Of a stretch of DNA of 39,218 bases, positions 8,582-16,712 are shown in pieces. Numbering within the stretch: the first letter of the stretch is position 1; each line of letters starts with the position of its first letter. The position numbers and the translations under genes are program-made. The stretch comes from Paludibacter sp. 221 (GTDB lineage Bacteria > Bacteroidota > Bacteroidia > Bacteroidales > Paludibacteraceae), in contig NZ_QVMH01000019.1 in NCBI RefSeq assembly GCF_010501035.1, positions 1 through 39,218 of the forward strand, read 5' to 3'. Under the pieces are notes generated by a model. That model saw only the letters and a program-made list of their open reading frames with translations, was not told the origin of the DNA and searched no databases.

Positions 8582-8639
8582 ATTGGTTACTCAATAATTA
8601 GGCTATTTATATATTACCAAACTTTAATCCCTTCGGGAT
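8552..8639. repeat. REPIN-like repeat B
   Basis: The left arm (8552-8580, GCTCCCGTAGAGAGC then AAAGTTTGGTAATG) faces the right arm (8613-8639, ATTACCAAACTTTAATCCC then TTCGGGAT). It is the same family as repeat A but lacks the inserted GC-rich inverted repeat, so the pair shows the element with and without the nested copy. Confidence 0.65.
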
Positions 8640-8687
8640 ATTTTAATGTCATAATAAATATATAACACGATGCTCTGCACTTTGGTC

Positions 8688-8798
8688 TGCATCTGCTGGC
8701 GCGGACTTGTAGTCCGTGTCCTGCTTGAAAAGCAGTTATTTCAAAAAGATTGCTCTTACGAGCAAAACACGGACTACAAGTCCGCGCCAGCAGATGCA
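8688..8798. repeat. REPIN-like element with perfect 32-bp arms
   Basis: Arms at 8688-8719 and 8767-8798 are perfect reverse complements separated by 47 bases. Each arm is itself palindromic (CGGACT-TGT-AGTCCG). The spacer holds two more small hairpins (CTGC-TTGAAAA-GCAG and TGCTC-TTAC-GAGCA). It sits 22 bases past the stop codon of the minus-strand GNAT gene and may also end that transcript. Confidence 0.85.
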
Positions 8799-8820
8799 TG
8801 CTTCGCCAGCCGAGTTCTTT

Positions 8821-9264
8821 TTATTTTACTTCCAGTTTCATTTCCAAAATGGGATAAGGTTTTCCCTGTGCATCAAATTCGTTTCTTTTTACAACTTCAA
8901 ATCCCTGTTTTTTGTAAAACCCGACGGCTTGCTCATTCTGTTCGTTCACGTCTACTTCATCAATCCCCAAATTGACTATAGCGTAATTTAATAACAATTT
9001 CCCGATTCCTTGTCCCCGCTTATTTGCGTCTACAAACAACATTTCCAGTTTATTGCCTGCTACTCCGATAAATCCTGTCACCTTGTTCCGATTGCCTCTT
9101 ATGAGATATAAATCAACCGCAGGGAAGTAGTCTTTCGCCAATGATTGCTTTATCAATTGGAAATCGTCTTTGTTCAAGAAATGATGTGTTGCTTTTACCG
9201 AGTTTCCCCAAACTTTTACTAATTCGGGGTAATCTGCTTGTAATGCGTTGGATATTTTGTTCAT
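8821..9264 (-). CDS. yjaB: GNAT acetyltransferase, YjaB-like
   Basis: A 147-residue cytoplasmic acetyltransferase. The acetyl-CoA loop is seen as RGQGIGKLLL in the middle of the protein. The C-terminal half carries VNEQNEQAVGFYKKQGFEV and then GKPYPILEM, which is strikingly close to what I recall of E. coli YjaB (VNEQNEQAVGFYKK and GKPYPLL). YjaB-type proteins bind acetyl-CoA; their natural acceptor is not well defined. The gene follows the DUF1801 gene by 4 bases on the same strand, so the two form an operon. Confidence 0.85.
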   Translation of the reverse strand: MNKISNALQADYPELVKVWGNSVKATHHFLNKDDFQLIKQSLAKDYFPAVDLYLIRGNRNKVTGFIGVAGNKLEMLFVDANKRGQGIGKLLLNYAIVNLGIDEVDVNEQNEQAVGFYKKQGFEVVKRNEFDAQGKPYPILEMKLEVK

Positions 9265-9268
9265 TAAA

Positions 9269-9616
9269 CTATTTATTCTCCTTCACCCTGAATTTTACTA
9301 CTTCTTCGATAAGTTTTAGCGGCAGGGGTTTATTGTTGGGGAGCTGTATTCCTCCTTTTGTTGTTTTATAATCGGCCGACAGGGTTTTGAAAAAATCAAC
9401 ACCACTTACACCCGGATAAAATCCGATATGATTTTTTTGTCCGGCAAAATGTACCAAATTGCCGTTTTGAACAAAAGTAGCCATTCCCCAACTTATTTTT
9501 TCTTTTGCTTCGGGAGCTGTTTTTCGTATAATGCTCCGTATTTGTATCATCCTTTCTTGTATTTCAGGAGGGTATGAGGCTATGTATTCGTCTATTGTAT
9601 TTATTTTATTGTCCAT
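9269..9616 (-). CDS. DUF1801 (YdhG-like) protein
   Basis: A 115-residue protein of the DUF1801/YdhG fold. The family pattern is visible: IDEYIASYPPEIQERM, then IRKTAPEAKEKISWGMATF, then GQKNHIGFYPG, and PLPLKLIEEVVKFRVKEN at the end. Some members were described as iron-chaperone-like (frataxin-related fold), but the role is unsettled. It is the first gene of a two-gene unit with the GNAT gene. Its ATG is at 9614-9616, just downstream (in transcript terms) of a repeat shared with 8084-8150. Confidence 0.8.
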   Translation of the reverse strand: MDNKINTIDEYIASYPPEIQERMIQIRSIIRKTAPEAKEKISWGMATFVQNGNLVHFAGQKNHIGFYPGVSGVDFFKTLSADYKTTKGGIQLPNNKPLPLKLIEEVVKFRVKENK

Positions 9617-10107
9617 CAGGGTAACCCATTAAAATTACATTTTAAACACCAAATTTATCAAATATTGCTCTTTCGTTTCTCGCTCTTAAAGTCCCTCTTT
9701 TTGAGAGAGGGACTTTGAGAGAGTTCCGATATTCTCCCTTCTTTATTTTTTGTCCTCGAGCCGGACATGCTCTTCCTTTTTCCTATAGCTGAAAAAGGAA
9801 GCAAAAAAGCCACCGCTACACCTGCTTCGCTAAAATTCAGCTACACTTCGCTACAGAATTTGAAACTCCTCGCTTTGCTCGTCAAACAGCAAATCCTGTT
9901 TAACGCTGCGTTACGCTGAATTTCTTTACGCTCACCAGCTGAGGCGGAAAGATTAGCTACGACTACGAAGTAGATTAAAAACCAAATCAACATGATTTAA
10001 TAGATTTTGATGCGGTTCCTTATATTGTCCATTTGCAAGGTACTACAGTCTTCGTTTTTATTCAGCTTGCAGCTATCCGGCATGTGTGCGTGTACCGGAA
10101 AGGTTTT
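9617..10107. other. Gene-free stretch with repeat copy 2 and a hairpin
   Basis: No gene. It holds copy 2 of the degenerate repeat (9620-9682) and a strong hairpin with 11-bp arms (9688-9698 with 9706-9716). At 9820-9950 there is a GC-richer patch with inverted AAATTCAGC and GCTGAATTT. The phrase AAATTCAGCTAC also occurs inside the MITE-like element near 1240, so this patch may be relic repeat sequence. On the minus strand this is where an RND pump gene might follow the adaptor gene; none is present. Confidence 0.6.
9620..9682. repeat. Degenerate direct repeat, copy 2
   Basis: Partner of 8084-8150; see that entry for the comparison. It starts 3 bases upstream of the DUF1801 start codon. Confidence 0.6.
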
Positions 10108-11202
10108 TTATTGGTTCGTTAAATTCAATTGCACGGGCATGCCATCTCGCAATTGCATTACTCCACTGGTAATTAAAGTATCGCCTATGTTTAGCCCTTG
10201 CAGTATTTGTACCGACGATGCGGTACGCATTCCTTTTTTTATGGTTACTTGTTTGGCTATTCCGTTATCGTATTTGTAAGCAATATCTTTTCCCATTTCG
10301 GCAATGACGGCTATGCCGGGCACTACAATAGCATCATCATATTCATTCATCATGATTTCGATGTTTACGGAGTTTCCGGGCTTTAGTTTCCCATCTTTGT
10401 TATCATATAGCGCACGTGCTTTTAGTGTCAGGGTTTTTTCGTCCAAACGCGATTCTACGGCATATACTTTTGCCTCATATTCGTTGGTGTTGATTCCTGA
10501 GGTGAAGGCAACCCGCAGTCCGGGGCGGATGTCGTTGGCTTGTGCCTCGTTTACCGAAAATTCCACTTTAAGCGGTGTGATTTTGGTTAATGTGGAAATT
10601 ATGGTTGAGGTGTTTGCATACGTGCCTTCGCTTACAAGCCTTAAACCTATTTGCCCGTCGAATGGGGCACGTAGCTCAGTTTGTTCTATTCTTGCTTTTA
10701 CGAGGTCGATATCGGCATGGAGCTTGTCCATTTCGGTTGTAACCGACTCGTATGCCTCCTGACTTACAGCATCTTTTTCCAACAGTTGCTTCTGACGGTA
10801 AACACGGCTTTCGAGCAATGGGATTTGAGCTTCGAGTTTTTGCAGCTCGGCAAGCAGGGGTTTGTCATTCATCTTTGCCAACAGCTCTCCCTGTTTTACA
10901 AAAGTGCCTTCTTTGAAGTATATATTGGTGATTTTGCCCGAAGTTTCGAAAGACAGGTTTACTTCTTCGTCGGGCAGCAACATTCCTTTGGTACGGAACA
11001 TGTCGGTCAGTGTTTCGTGTTTTACCACTTTTCCATTGACATTAAGGGGCTGCCTTCCTCCTTTTGACGGAACTTCGCGTGGTGCGGGTTCTGCTATTTC
11101 TTCGGGTTTGAAAATCCGTTTTTTTAATTGGGGGTAAAGAGCCATCCCTAAGATAAATACCCCTATAACAACAATCAGTATTATTCTTGTTTTTTTATTC
11201 AT
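10108..11202 (-). CDS. RND efflux periplasmic adaptor (HlyD/AcrA-type membrane fusion protein)
   Basis: A 364-residue protein anchored by one N-terminal membrane helix (about 6-24) with the rest in the periplasm. The lipoyl/biotinyl-like half motifs are seen (GKITNIYFKEGTFVKQGELLAKM, then LRAPFDGQIGLRLVSEGTYA). They flank an alpha-helical hairpin (about 115-165). A beta-barrel and a membrane-proximal domain follow (VPGIAVIAEMGK...GDTLITSGVMQLRDGMPV). In tripartite pumps this protein links an inner-membrane RND transporter to an outer-membrane channel. Here neither partner is adjacent: downstream is a gene-free stretch and upstream an unrelated hydrolase gene. It probably works with a pump encoded elsewhere. 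Confidence 0.88.
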   Translation of the reverse strand: MNKKTRIILIVVIGVFILGMALYPQLKKRIFKPEEIAEPAPREVPSKGGRQPLNVNGKVVKHETLTDMFRTKGMLLPDEEVNLSFETSGKITNIYFKEGTFVKQGELLAKMNDKPLLAELQKLEAQIPLLESRVYRQKQLLEKDAVSQEAYESVTTEMDKLHADIDLVKARIEQTELRAPFDGQIGLRLVSEGTYANTSTIISTLTKITPLKVEFSVNEAQANDIRPGLRVAFTSGINTNEYEAKVYAVESRLDEKTLTLKARALYDNKDGKLKPGNSVNIEIMMNEYDDAIVVPGIAVIAEMGKDIAYKYDNGIAKQVTIKKGMRTASSVQILQGLNIGDTLITSGVMQLRDGMPVQLNLTNQ

Positions 11203-11229
11203 TTTGTTTGTGAAAATAATAGCAAATGC

Positions 11230-11254
11230 TTATTCATATTATGATTATGAATAA
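11230..11254. promoter_or_regulatory. Operator-like palindrome upstream of the adaptor gene
   Basis: Perfect 9-bp arms TTATTCATA (11230-11238) and TATGAATAA (11246-11254) are separated by 7 bases, 28 bases before the start codon of the adaptor gene. A further half-site-like CATGAATAG follows at once. Spacing and position suit a dimeric repressor such as a TetR-type regulator, but no such gene is nearby. Confidence 0.45.
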
Positions 11255-11335
11255 ACATGAATAGTTTAACATGGGATTGGAAGTTTTGGATTTATTCAGG
11301 ATACTAAACATTTATTTGTATTTGCATACGCAAAA

Positions 11336-11390
11336 CTCCCATCAATCTACAAAGTTATTGTTTTTGACGCAATGTGTAGGTTGATGGGAG
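11336..11390 (-). terminator. Terminator of the alpha/beta hydrolase gene
   Basis: A 15-bp stem (11336-11350 with 11376-11390, one wobble) is followed on the minus strand by TTTTGCG and on the plus strand by CCGTTTTTT. It begins 27 bases beyond the hydrolase stop codon, so it serves the minus-strand gene; it could work in both directions. The 25-base loop is long for a terminator. Confidence 0.6.
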
Positions 11391-11416
11391 CCGTTTTTTA
11401 AACTTCTTTTACTATT

Positions 11417-12523
11417 TTAGGATAGAAATTGTGCAGCTTGTGAGAATATGTATTCGAACGAATGGTTGATTAACCGGTTTTCTGTTTTTCCGGTTAGCGG
11501 AAAAGGCATTTCGTGGGAATAATCATAATCGAAGTCCGTGATTTCCACCTGCGAGCGGGCATTTTCTTCTCCCATAGCTTTTAGTACCCCGTCGTAAGGT
11601 ATTACGGTGTCTTTAGCGAGTGAAATGCCCCGTATGCGGTTTTGCGATTTTCTGAAAAAATCTTCTCTTTCGGTCTTGTTCCATTCGGGGGCTATCATGC
11701 TGTAAAATGAGTTTATTGTTTCGTCCTGTATTTTTACCGATTTCATAATAGCGGGAAATTCGCTGAGATAATAGTTTATCAGCGAGTCGAATGCCAAAGA
11801 GTCGATAATACTCCGTGATTTTCCGAACATGGAACTGAATATGCTCCCTCCGCAAAACATAAATAGTTTTGAATCAGAAAACAGATTGTTTTTATCGGCC
11901 ATAAGGGCAACCTGCGAGAGAAATGCTCCTATGGAGTATGCAAAAATATCAATCCGTGTGCCTTCTCCGAAAAGCGGGTGCTCTCCTTTTTTAATTGTGC
12001 CGAAAAGTTCTTCCAAATCAATCAGACTTTGCTTGCCCGAAGCATAAAAGCGCAGAGGATGTTCGCATATACGTTCGCTCAGCGCTACATTGGCTACAGT
12101 GAGAAAACGGTCGTTTCCGTTTTTTTGTTTCCGTAAATTAAGCAAATAATTCATCTCGTGCGGATTCGACCACGAGTTGGGAGAGCGGTTCATATGAAAT
12201 GCAATAGGAAAGAGGATAACTGCTTTTTCTGTTTTTTTACATAGATACTCGGCCCATGTCAGGTATTTATTCCATTTTCGCTCGTTCAGTCCGTGCAGAA
12301 GAACAATGGCTTGCTTCATTTTAGTTTCGTTAGCCGGATAAAAAACGGGATAGACAAACGAGGTGTTTTCTTTTATAAGTTCGTCGTCAGAGTTGAGCAA
12401 CAAGGGACGAAACGTACTGTTGAAATGAAAAAAACGGATGTTTACATCAGAATCTTTGATATAACAATCTTGCCCTAATGAAAACTGAGACTCTAAAAAA
12501 TTATGCCTTTCTGAATAATCCAT
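11417..12523 (-). CDS. Alpha/beta hydrolase-like protein (DUF6051-like)
   Basis: The frame extends to a TTG at 12571, but the ATG at 12521-12523 (MDYSERHNFLE) is a more natural start and gives 368 residues. The segment AIVLLHGLNERKWNKYL has the HG oxyanion-hole pattern. IDIFAYSIGAFLSQ is a nucleophile elbow of the AxSxG kind instead of GxSxG. KDTVIPYDG and YSHEMPF could supply the acid and the histidine. I recall this architecture from a Bacteroidota family of unknown function (DUF6051). There is no signal peptide, so it is likely cytoplasmic; the substrate is unknown. It is divergent from the LytTR gene and separated from the adaptor gene by a terminator. Confidence 0.7.
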   Translation of the reverse strand: MDYSERHNFLESQFSLGQDCYIKDSDVNIRFFHFNSTFRPLLLNSDDELIKENTSFVYPVFYPANETKMKQAIVLLHGLNERKWNKYLTWAEYLCKKTEKAVILFPIAFHMNRSPNSWSNPHEMNYLLNLRKQKNGNDRFLTVANVALSERICEHPLRFYASGKQSLIDLEELFGTIKKGEHPLFGEGTRIDIFAYSIGAFLSQVALMADKNNLFSDSKLFMFCGGSIFSSMFGKSRSIIDSLAFDSLINYYLSEFPAIMKSVKIQDETINSFYSMIAPEWNKTEREDFFRKSQNRIRGISLAKDTVIPYDGVLKAMGEENARSQVEITDFDYDYSHEMPFPLTGKTENRLINHSFEYIFSQAAQFLS

Positions 12524-12748
12524 AATATGTTCAGTAAACTTGTTTTTGGTTTTGATTTTACAAAAAAACAAATGAAAACAACGAGTAGCAAAATATTGGG
12601 AAATATATACCCGTTGTGGGATGATTCGGCAAAATATGGGGCGAAAGTTCTTATTCAGGGGTGAAAATTTGGAGTTTTTTTAAGTTATTTTCCCATTTTA
12701 CGACAGCATATTCTTAAAATAAGCAGAGTGTTTTTATATTTTTGTTAA

Positions 12749-12780
12749 CTTGTAGGTTTGTCGGGAAAAAGGTAAATTTG
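12749..12780 (+). promoter_or_regulatory. Putative promoter of the LytTR gene
   Basis: TAAATTTG at 12773-12780 fits the Bacteroidota -7 box TAnnTTTG. CTTG at 12749-12752, 20 bases upstream, is a one-base variant of the -33 box TTTG. Transcription would start only about 10 bases before the ATG at 12798, giving a very short leader. Confidence 0.4.
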
Positions 12781-12797
12781 TATGCAATTTTATAACT

Positions 12798-13658
12798 ATG
12801 ACTAAAATACCCGCATACCTTTACGAAAAGGGCAATATAATCCGTCTGATATTGCTAACTGCGTTATTTGCACTATTGTTTATCAATATCTTCCAACCTT
12901 TTGGGTCGCGGGGCTGGTATCCTGATATATCTGATTTTAAATACTTCTTTTTTTCGAGCCTTATTATCCTTACCGGGATGCTGGTGGTTGTAATCAGCCG
13001 TTGGCTGATGTTTTGTTTCTCAAAAAAACATGATATTTTATACTGGCATTATTTTGCTTGGATTGTGGGAGAGGTGTTTACTATGGCGCTCTTTTTTTCG
13101 CTTTTTATTAAGCTGTTTACTGATAGTGGAAAGGGGCGCGGTTTTATAGAGATTTTTCAGCAGTCGGCTGTCAATACCAGCTTGGTGTTGCTGCTTCCGT
13201 ATGCTATCTTGTGGTTGTATTTTGCCCTGCGCGAAAAAAATAAGCTACTGCAACAGTTGGATGTCAATAGCGCTGAAATACCTACACCTGAAACAAAAAA
13301 GAACCTGCTTGCTTTTCCCGACGAAAAGGGAGAGTTGAGAATTTCGCTTATTCAGAGTAATTTGCTTTATATAGAGTCTGCCGACAATTATGTTACCATC
13401 TATTACCTGAATAAATCAAAGTTATCTCATTACCTGCTTCGCAACTCGCTGAAATGGATTGAGGAAAACCTGACTCGCGATACATCGCTGGTGCGTTGCC
13501 ATCGTTCGTACATTATAAATCTGGATAATGTGAAAGTGCTTCAGAAAACAAAGGATGGAATATTCCTTGAGCTTGATACGGAGCATACTCCTGATATTCC
13601 GGTTTCTAAAACCTATTATAACCAAGTGATGGAGAAATTTTCAAAATACTCGGTATAG
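12798..13658 (+). CDS. Membrane-anchored LytTR-type transcription regulator
   Basis: A 286-residue protein. Residues about 1-150 contain four predicted membrane helices (for example IIRLILLTALFALLFINIF and SLVLLLPYAILWLYFAL). Residues about 180-286 form a LytTR DNA-binding domain (LLYIESADNYVTIYY, then LVRCHRSYIINLDNV, then IPVSKTYYNQVMEKF). There is no receiver domain and no kinase, so it would sense something in or near the membrane and bind DNA directly. It ends 21 bases from the end of the convergent sensor gene, and no terminator is evident between them. Confidence 0.85.
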   Translation: MTKIPAYLYEKGNIIRLILLTALFALLFINIFQPFGSRGWYPDISDFKYFFFSSLIILTGMLVVVISRWLMFCFSKKHDILYWHYFAWIVGEVFTMALFFSLFIKLFTDSGKGRGFIEIFQQSAVNTSLVLLLPYAILWLYFALREKNKLLQQLDVNSAEIPTPETKKNLLAFPDEKGELRISLIQSNLLYIESADNYVTIYYLNKSKLSHYLLRNSLKWIEENLTRDTSLVRCHRSYIINLDNVKVLQKTKDGIFLELDTEHTPDIPVSKTYYNQVMEKFSKYSV

Positions 13659-13679
13659 GATAGTTGTTTTTGGCTTCGT

Positions 13680-16565
13680 TTATTCTTCCCCTTTAAATTG
13701 AATTAGAAACTCGACAATATCCACGTTGCTGGCAATGTTTAGCTTTTTGCGCAAGCGGTAGCGTGCTGAGTCTACTCCCCGTATGGTATTTCCAAGAAAA
13801 TTGGCTATATCCTTGGTTGATAGGTTGAGCCTGAGTAGTGCGCATATTTTCAGGTCGGTAGAAGTAAGCTCAGGAAATTGTGTTTTCAGATTCCTGAAAA
13901 AGTTTTCATGAATACGGTCGAAATTGGCTTGAAAAACATTCCAGTTGTCTTCCAGATTAACGGCTGAATCAATGAGGCTCACTATTTTATTATAGTATTT
14001 TGACGGATACTGGTTGCCCAGTTTTTCTTTTTGTTCGGTTAATTCGTTCTTTATTTCTATTAAAATATTGTTTTTATTGATAAGCATGAAAGTGCTGTTG
14101 GCCATTTCTTTGCTCTTAAAGTACAATTCCGATTGTAGATTATTGTTTCTTAGTTTGATAATTTCTTTTTCTTTCTGTTCGTTTTCTTCGCGTCGCAGCC
14201 TTTCTTGTTCTTTTGCTATTCTCAGGTTGCTTTTTCTGATGTACTTTCGTAACAGATAGAATGCTATTGCAAGTAAAATAATTAAAATAACAGTATACAG
14301 CATAATGGCCGTTATATTGAGGTAAGCCGGGCGGGCTATATCAAAGCTATAGGATGCTGAGGATAGTGGATTTCCTAAATAGTCGCACGCAATGGCATGA
14401 AAAGTATACTTACCTGTATGTAGCCGGTTGTATTCTTTTTGTGGGCTAAGGGTAGGGGTGGAGAAGTCGTTGTCGAGTCCCTCCAGTTTGTATATGTATT
14501 GTATTCCCTTGTCGTAATAATTATACCTGACATTGAAGGTAATGTTGTTGGATGTATAAGGGATTGTTTCTTTTTTGTTCCTCGAAATTTCTAAGTATGT
14601 AGTATCGCTGTTTGAAATAGATAGCACCGATGCTATTTTCAATTCGGGAATATAATTTAGTTCATTTTTGCTCTTTCTTTCTTTAAGAAAAGCGATACCG
14701 TTGTTCAAGCAAAATATGATATTTTCGTTTGAGTTTATGATGTTTTTATTTTGGTCGGGTAAGTCATAATTAAAATAACTGAAAGGAATTGACCGTCTTA
14801 ATTCAATCCGGTCGTCAGAGATATAAATTTTCGAAAATCCTTTTTCCGTTATACACCAATAAACGTCGTCATCAATTCCTGATACTTTTTTTATATCGTT
14901 TATTTGGCTCAGTTGTTCATTCAGCAGGTTGTAAGGTATTATTACGTTATTAATATCGTCGTGTGTATAATATCTTTTATTGTCGCCAAAAACAATTCTT
15001 CCTTTTATTTTGAACAGGTTTATAGCTTTCCCTTCGTTTTGTGCATTGAATGCCGAATAATGGTCTACACGTTCTGTAGCTGTGAGTTCGTGGTTGAGTT
15101 TTATCCTGAAAAGCCCCTTGTAATAATGCGACACCCAGATATTACCTTGTATGTCCACTTCCATCTGCCGTATTGGATAAAGAAAATCGTCGATGGAGTG
15201 GCTGAATGTCCAGTTGCCCGAAGCATTTTTCTTATATACATTAAGGTGTTTTGATGCACATTGTAGTAGCACCTCCTTTTGGTGTATAAGTACTCTTTGT
15301 ATAATGGTGGCGTCTTTTATGTCGGATAACAAAGTCGCTTTTTCTCCATCGATTAAATAGGTGCCGTTGCTGTGATTGCAAATCAGTTGATTGTCGAAAA
15401 TGTTTAAGCTGTTGGCCTGCCCTTCCAGCATAGGGATAGGGTAAACTTCAAAATTTTGCCCCTCTGTTTTACTGTAAAATACTCCCTGATTAGTAGCTAC
15501 ATATAAATGATTGTTGTGAAATAGGGCTGAAAATATGCTTCCTATGTTGCTCTTGAATGGTTTGATGAAACGGATATCGGAGTTGTTTTGTATTTGTGAA
15601 ATTCCATTGTCCATCGCAGCCCACATGTTGCCTGTTTTATCGGGATATACACAATGAACAGTATTGCTTTGTAAGCCGTTTGATGCATTTATTTCTGTTT
15701 TTACTTTTCCTTTACGGTCGAAAATATATATCCCCCTGTTGTTGGTTGCCACTACAAAAAGGGAATCTGAAATGAATGTGCCGTTGTTTGCATTACCCGA
15801 TTTGAGAAGGGCATTTATAGGAGTTTCCCATTTGGTACATTTTTTTCCATCGAAGAAAAACAAGCCGTTTTTTTTGGTGAGTACTAAAAAACTGTTTGGA
15901 GTATAATTGAATATAAATACAGGGATATCGTTTGCAAGTTGGGAAGTGGAGATAACAGTTTCAAATTTGTTGTTTCTGAATACGGAAACTCCTTTTCCTT
16001 TTGAAAAACAATAAAGTTCTTCATTTATATTTTGAGCTGATGATATGGTAAAAGGTGTAGCGAAAGGCTTTACAGTACTGTTGTCATATTCAAATAAAGA
16101 ATTTGAAGATAAAAAATAGGTTTTCTCTCCTATTGCAACAATCTTTTCAACATATTCGTTGTCGAATTTTATTCCGTTGCTTAATGAGGTGTATTGCAAT
16201 TTTCCGTACTCATTCCGCTCGAAGAATCCGAACTCTTCGAATGAACCGATGTATATGCGGTCGTTTTTGCCGGCAAGTACTGAGTTTACAGGAGTATTTG
16301 CCGGTAAGCTATAAAGCTGCCACGAAGAACCGTTATATTCAAGAAGCCCGCTCGAATTTGCAGCATAAAGTAAATTTTGTGAATCGAACGTTATGTCCCG
16401 GTTTTGACTGGAAGTTGCATAATCGTTTTTATCTATGTTGACAACAAGAGGAATACCATCCTGAGCTAAAATTAAAGTAGGGAAAATGGAACAGAGCAAA
16501 AGAAGGTTTATCTTTTGCTTCTTATATAATGTGAATGCAATATCTCTTATTGTTATTAAGCTCAA
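13680..16565 (-). CDS. Membrane-spanning propeller sensor with LuxR-like HTH (one-component regulator)
   Basis: A 961-residue protein. The start is a TTG at 16565; there is no in-frame ATG before the upstream stop. A signal/anchor segment covers about 20-35 (ending LILAQ). Residues about 40-640 are beta-propeller repeats of the two-component-regulator propeller kind (LLYAANSSGLLEYNGSSW, NMWAAMDNGISQI). A Y_Y_Y domain follows (about 665-745, YIYKLEGLDNDFS and GKYTFHAIACD). Next come one membrane helix (about 755-778), a charged coiled coil, and a C-terminal HTH (LTSTDLKICALLRLNLSTKDIANFLG...VDSARYRLRKKL). Unlike the usual hybrid two-component sensors, no histidine kinase or receiver is present. 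A periplasmic ligand would act directly on a DNA-binding domain. The gene is divergent from the polysaccharide cluster. Confidence 0.85.
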   Translation of the reverse strand: MSLITIRDIAFTLYKKQKINLLLLCSIFPTLILAQDGIPLVVNIDKNDYATSSQNRDITFDSQNLLYAANSSGLLEYNGSSWQLYSLPANTPVNSVLAGKNDRIYIGSFEEFGFFERNEYGKLQYTSLSNGIKFDNEYVEKIVAIGEKTYFLSSNSLFEYDNSTVKPFATPFTISSAQNINEELYCFSKGKGVSVFRNNKFETVISTSQLANDIPVFIFNYTPNSFLVLTKKNGLFFFDGKKCTKWETPINALLKSGNANNGTFISDSLFVVATNNRGIYIFDRKGKVKTEINASNGLQSNTVHCVYPDKTGNMWAAMDNGISQIQNNSDIRFIKPFKSNIGSIFSALFHNNHLYVATNQGVFYSKTEGQNFEVYPIPMLEGQANSLNIFDNQLICNHSNGTYLIDGEKATLLSDIKDATIIQRVLIHQKEVLLQCASKHLNVYKKNASGNWTFSHSIDDFLYPIRQMEVDIQGNIWVSHYYKGLFRIKLNHELTATERVDHYSAFNAQNEGKAINLFKIKGRIVFGDNKRYYTHDDINNVIIPYNLLNEQLSQINDIKKVSGIDDDVYWCITEKGFSKIYISDDRIELRRSIPFSYFNYDLPDQNKNIINSNENIIFCLNNGIAFLKERKSKNELNYIPELKIASVLSISNSDTTYLEISRNKKETIPYTSNNITFNVRYNYYDKGIQYIYKLEGLDNDFSTPTLSPQKEYNRLHTGKYTFHAIACDYLGNPLSSASYSFDIARPAYLNITAIMLYTVILIILLAIAFYLLRKYIRKSNLRIAKEQERLRREENEQKEKEIIKLRNNNLQSELYFKSKEMANSTFMLINKNNILIEIKNELTEQKEKLGNQYPSKYYNKIVSLIDSAVNLEDNWNVFQANFDRIHENFFRNLKTQFPELTSTDLKICALLRLNLSTKDIANFLGNTIRGVDSARYRLRKKLNIASNVDIVEFLIQFKGEE

Positions 16566-16681
16566 TGCAGTATTTTTATAGTATAACTAATAGTAAGGAT
16601 ACAAGCTTCTTTGAGTTTGTTTAAAGCTACTTCAATTATTTTATTCGTATCAAATAAATTTGTTTAATTATCATTGCTTTT

Positions 16682-16712
16682 TTTGTTTTTAATATGGAGT
16701 TTAATATCTTTG
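16682..16712 (+). promoter_or_regulatory. Consensus-type Bacteroidota promoter far upstream of the cluster
   Basis: TTTG at 16682-16685 and TATCTTTG at 16705-16712 are 19 bases apart, a full match to TTTG-N19-TAnnTTTG. Transcription would start near 16719, leaving about 540 untranslated bases before the ATG at 17259. That leader could carry an RNA regulator, or the promoter could make a separate small RNA. Confidence 0.5.

Noticed and set aside
8206-8798. CRISPR array
   Set aside because: The repeats are inverted, of different families and unevenly spaced. There are no regular direct repeats with unique spacers and no cas genes.
10007-10279. Plus-strand frame of 90 codons at the end of the adaptor gene
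   Set aside because: It overlaps the adaptor coding sequence antisense and has no homology signal that I can see.
12524-12571. Longer version of the alpha/beta hydrolase starting at TTG 12571
   Set aside because: The extra 16 residues (FFCKIKTKNKF...) are basic and unlike a domain; the ATG at 12523 is preferred.
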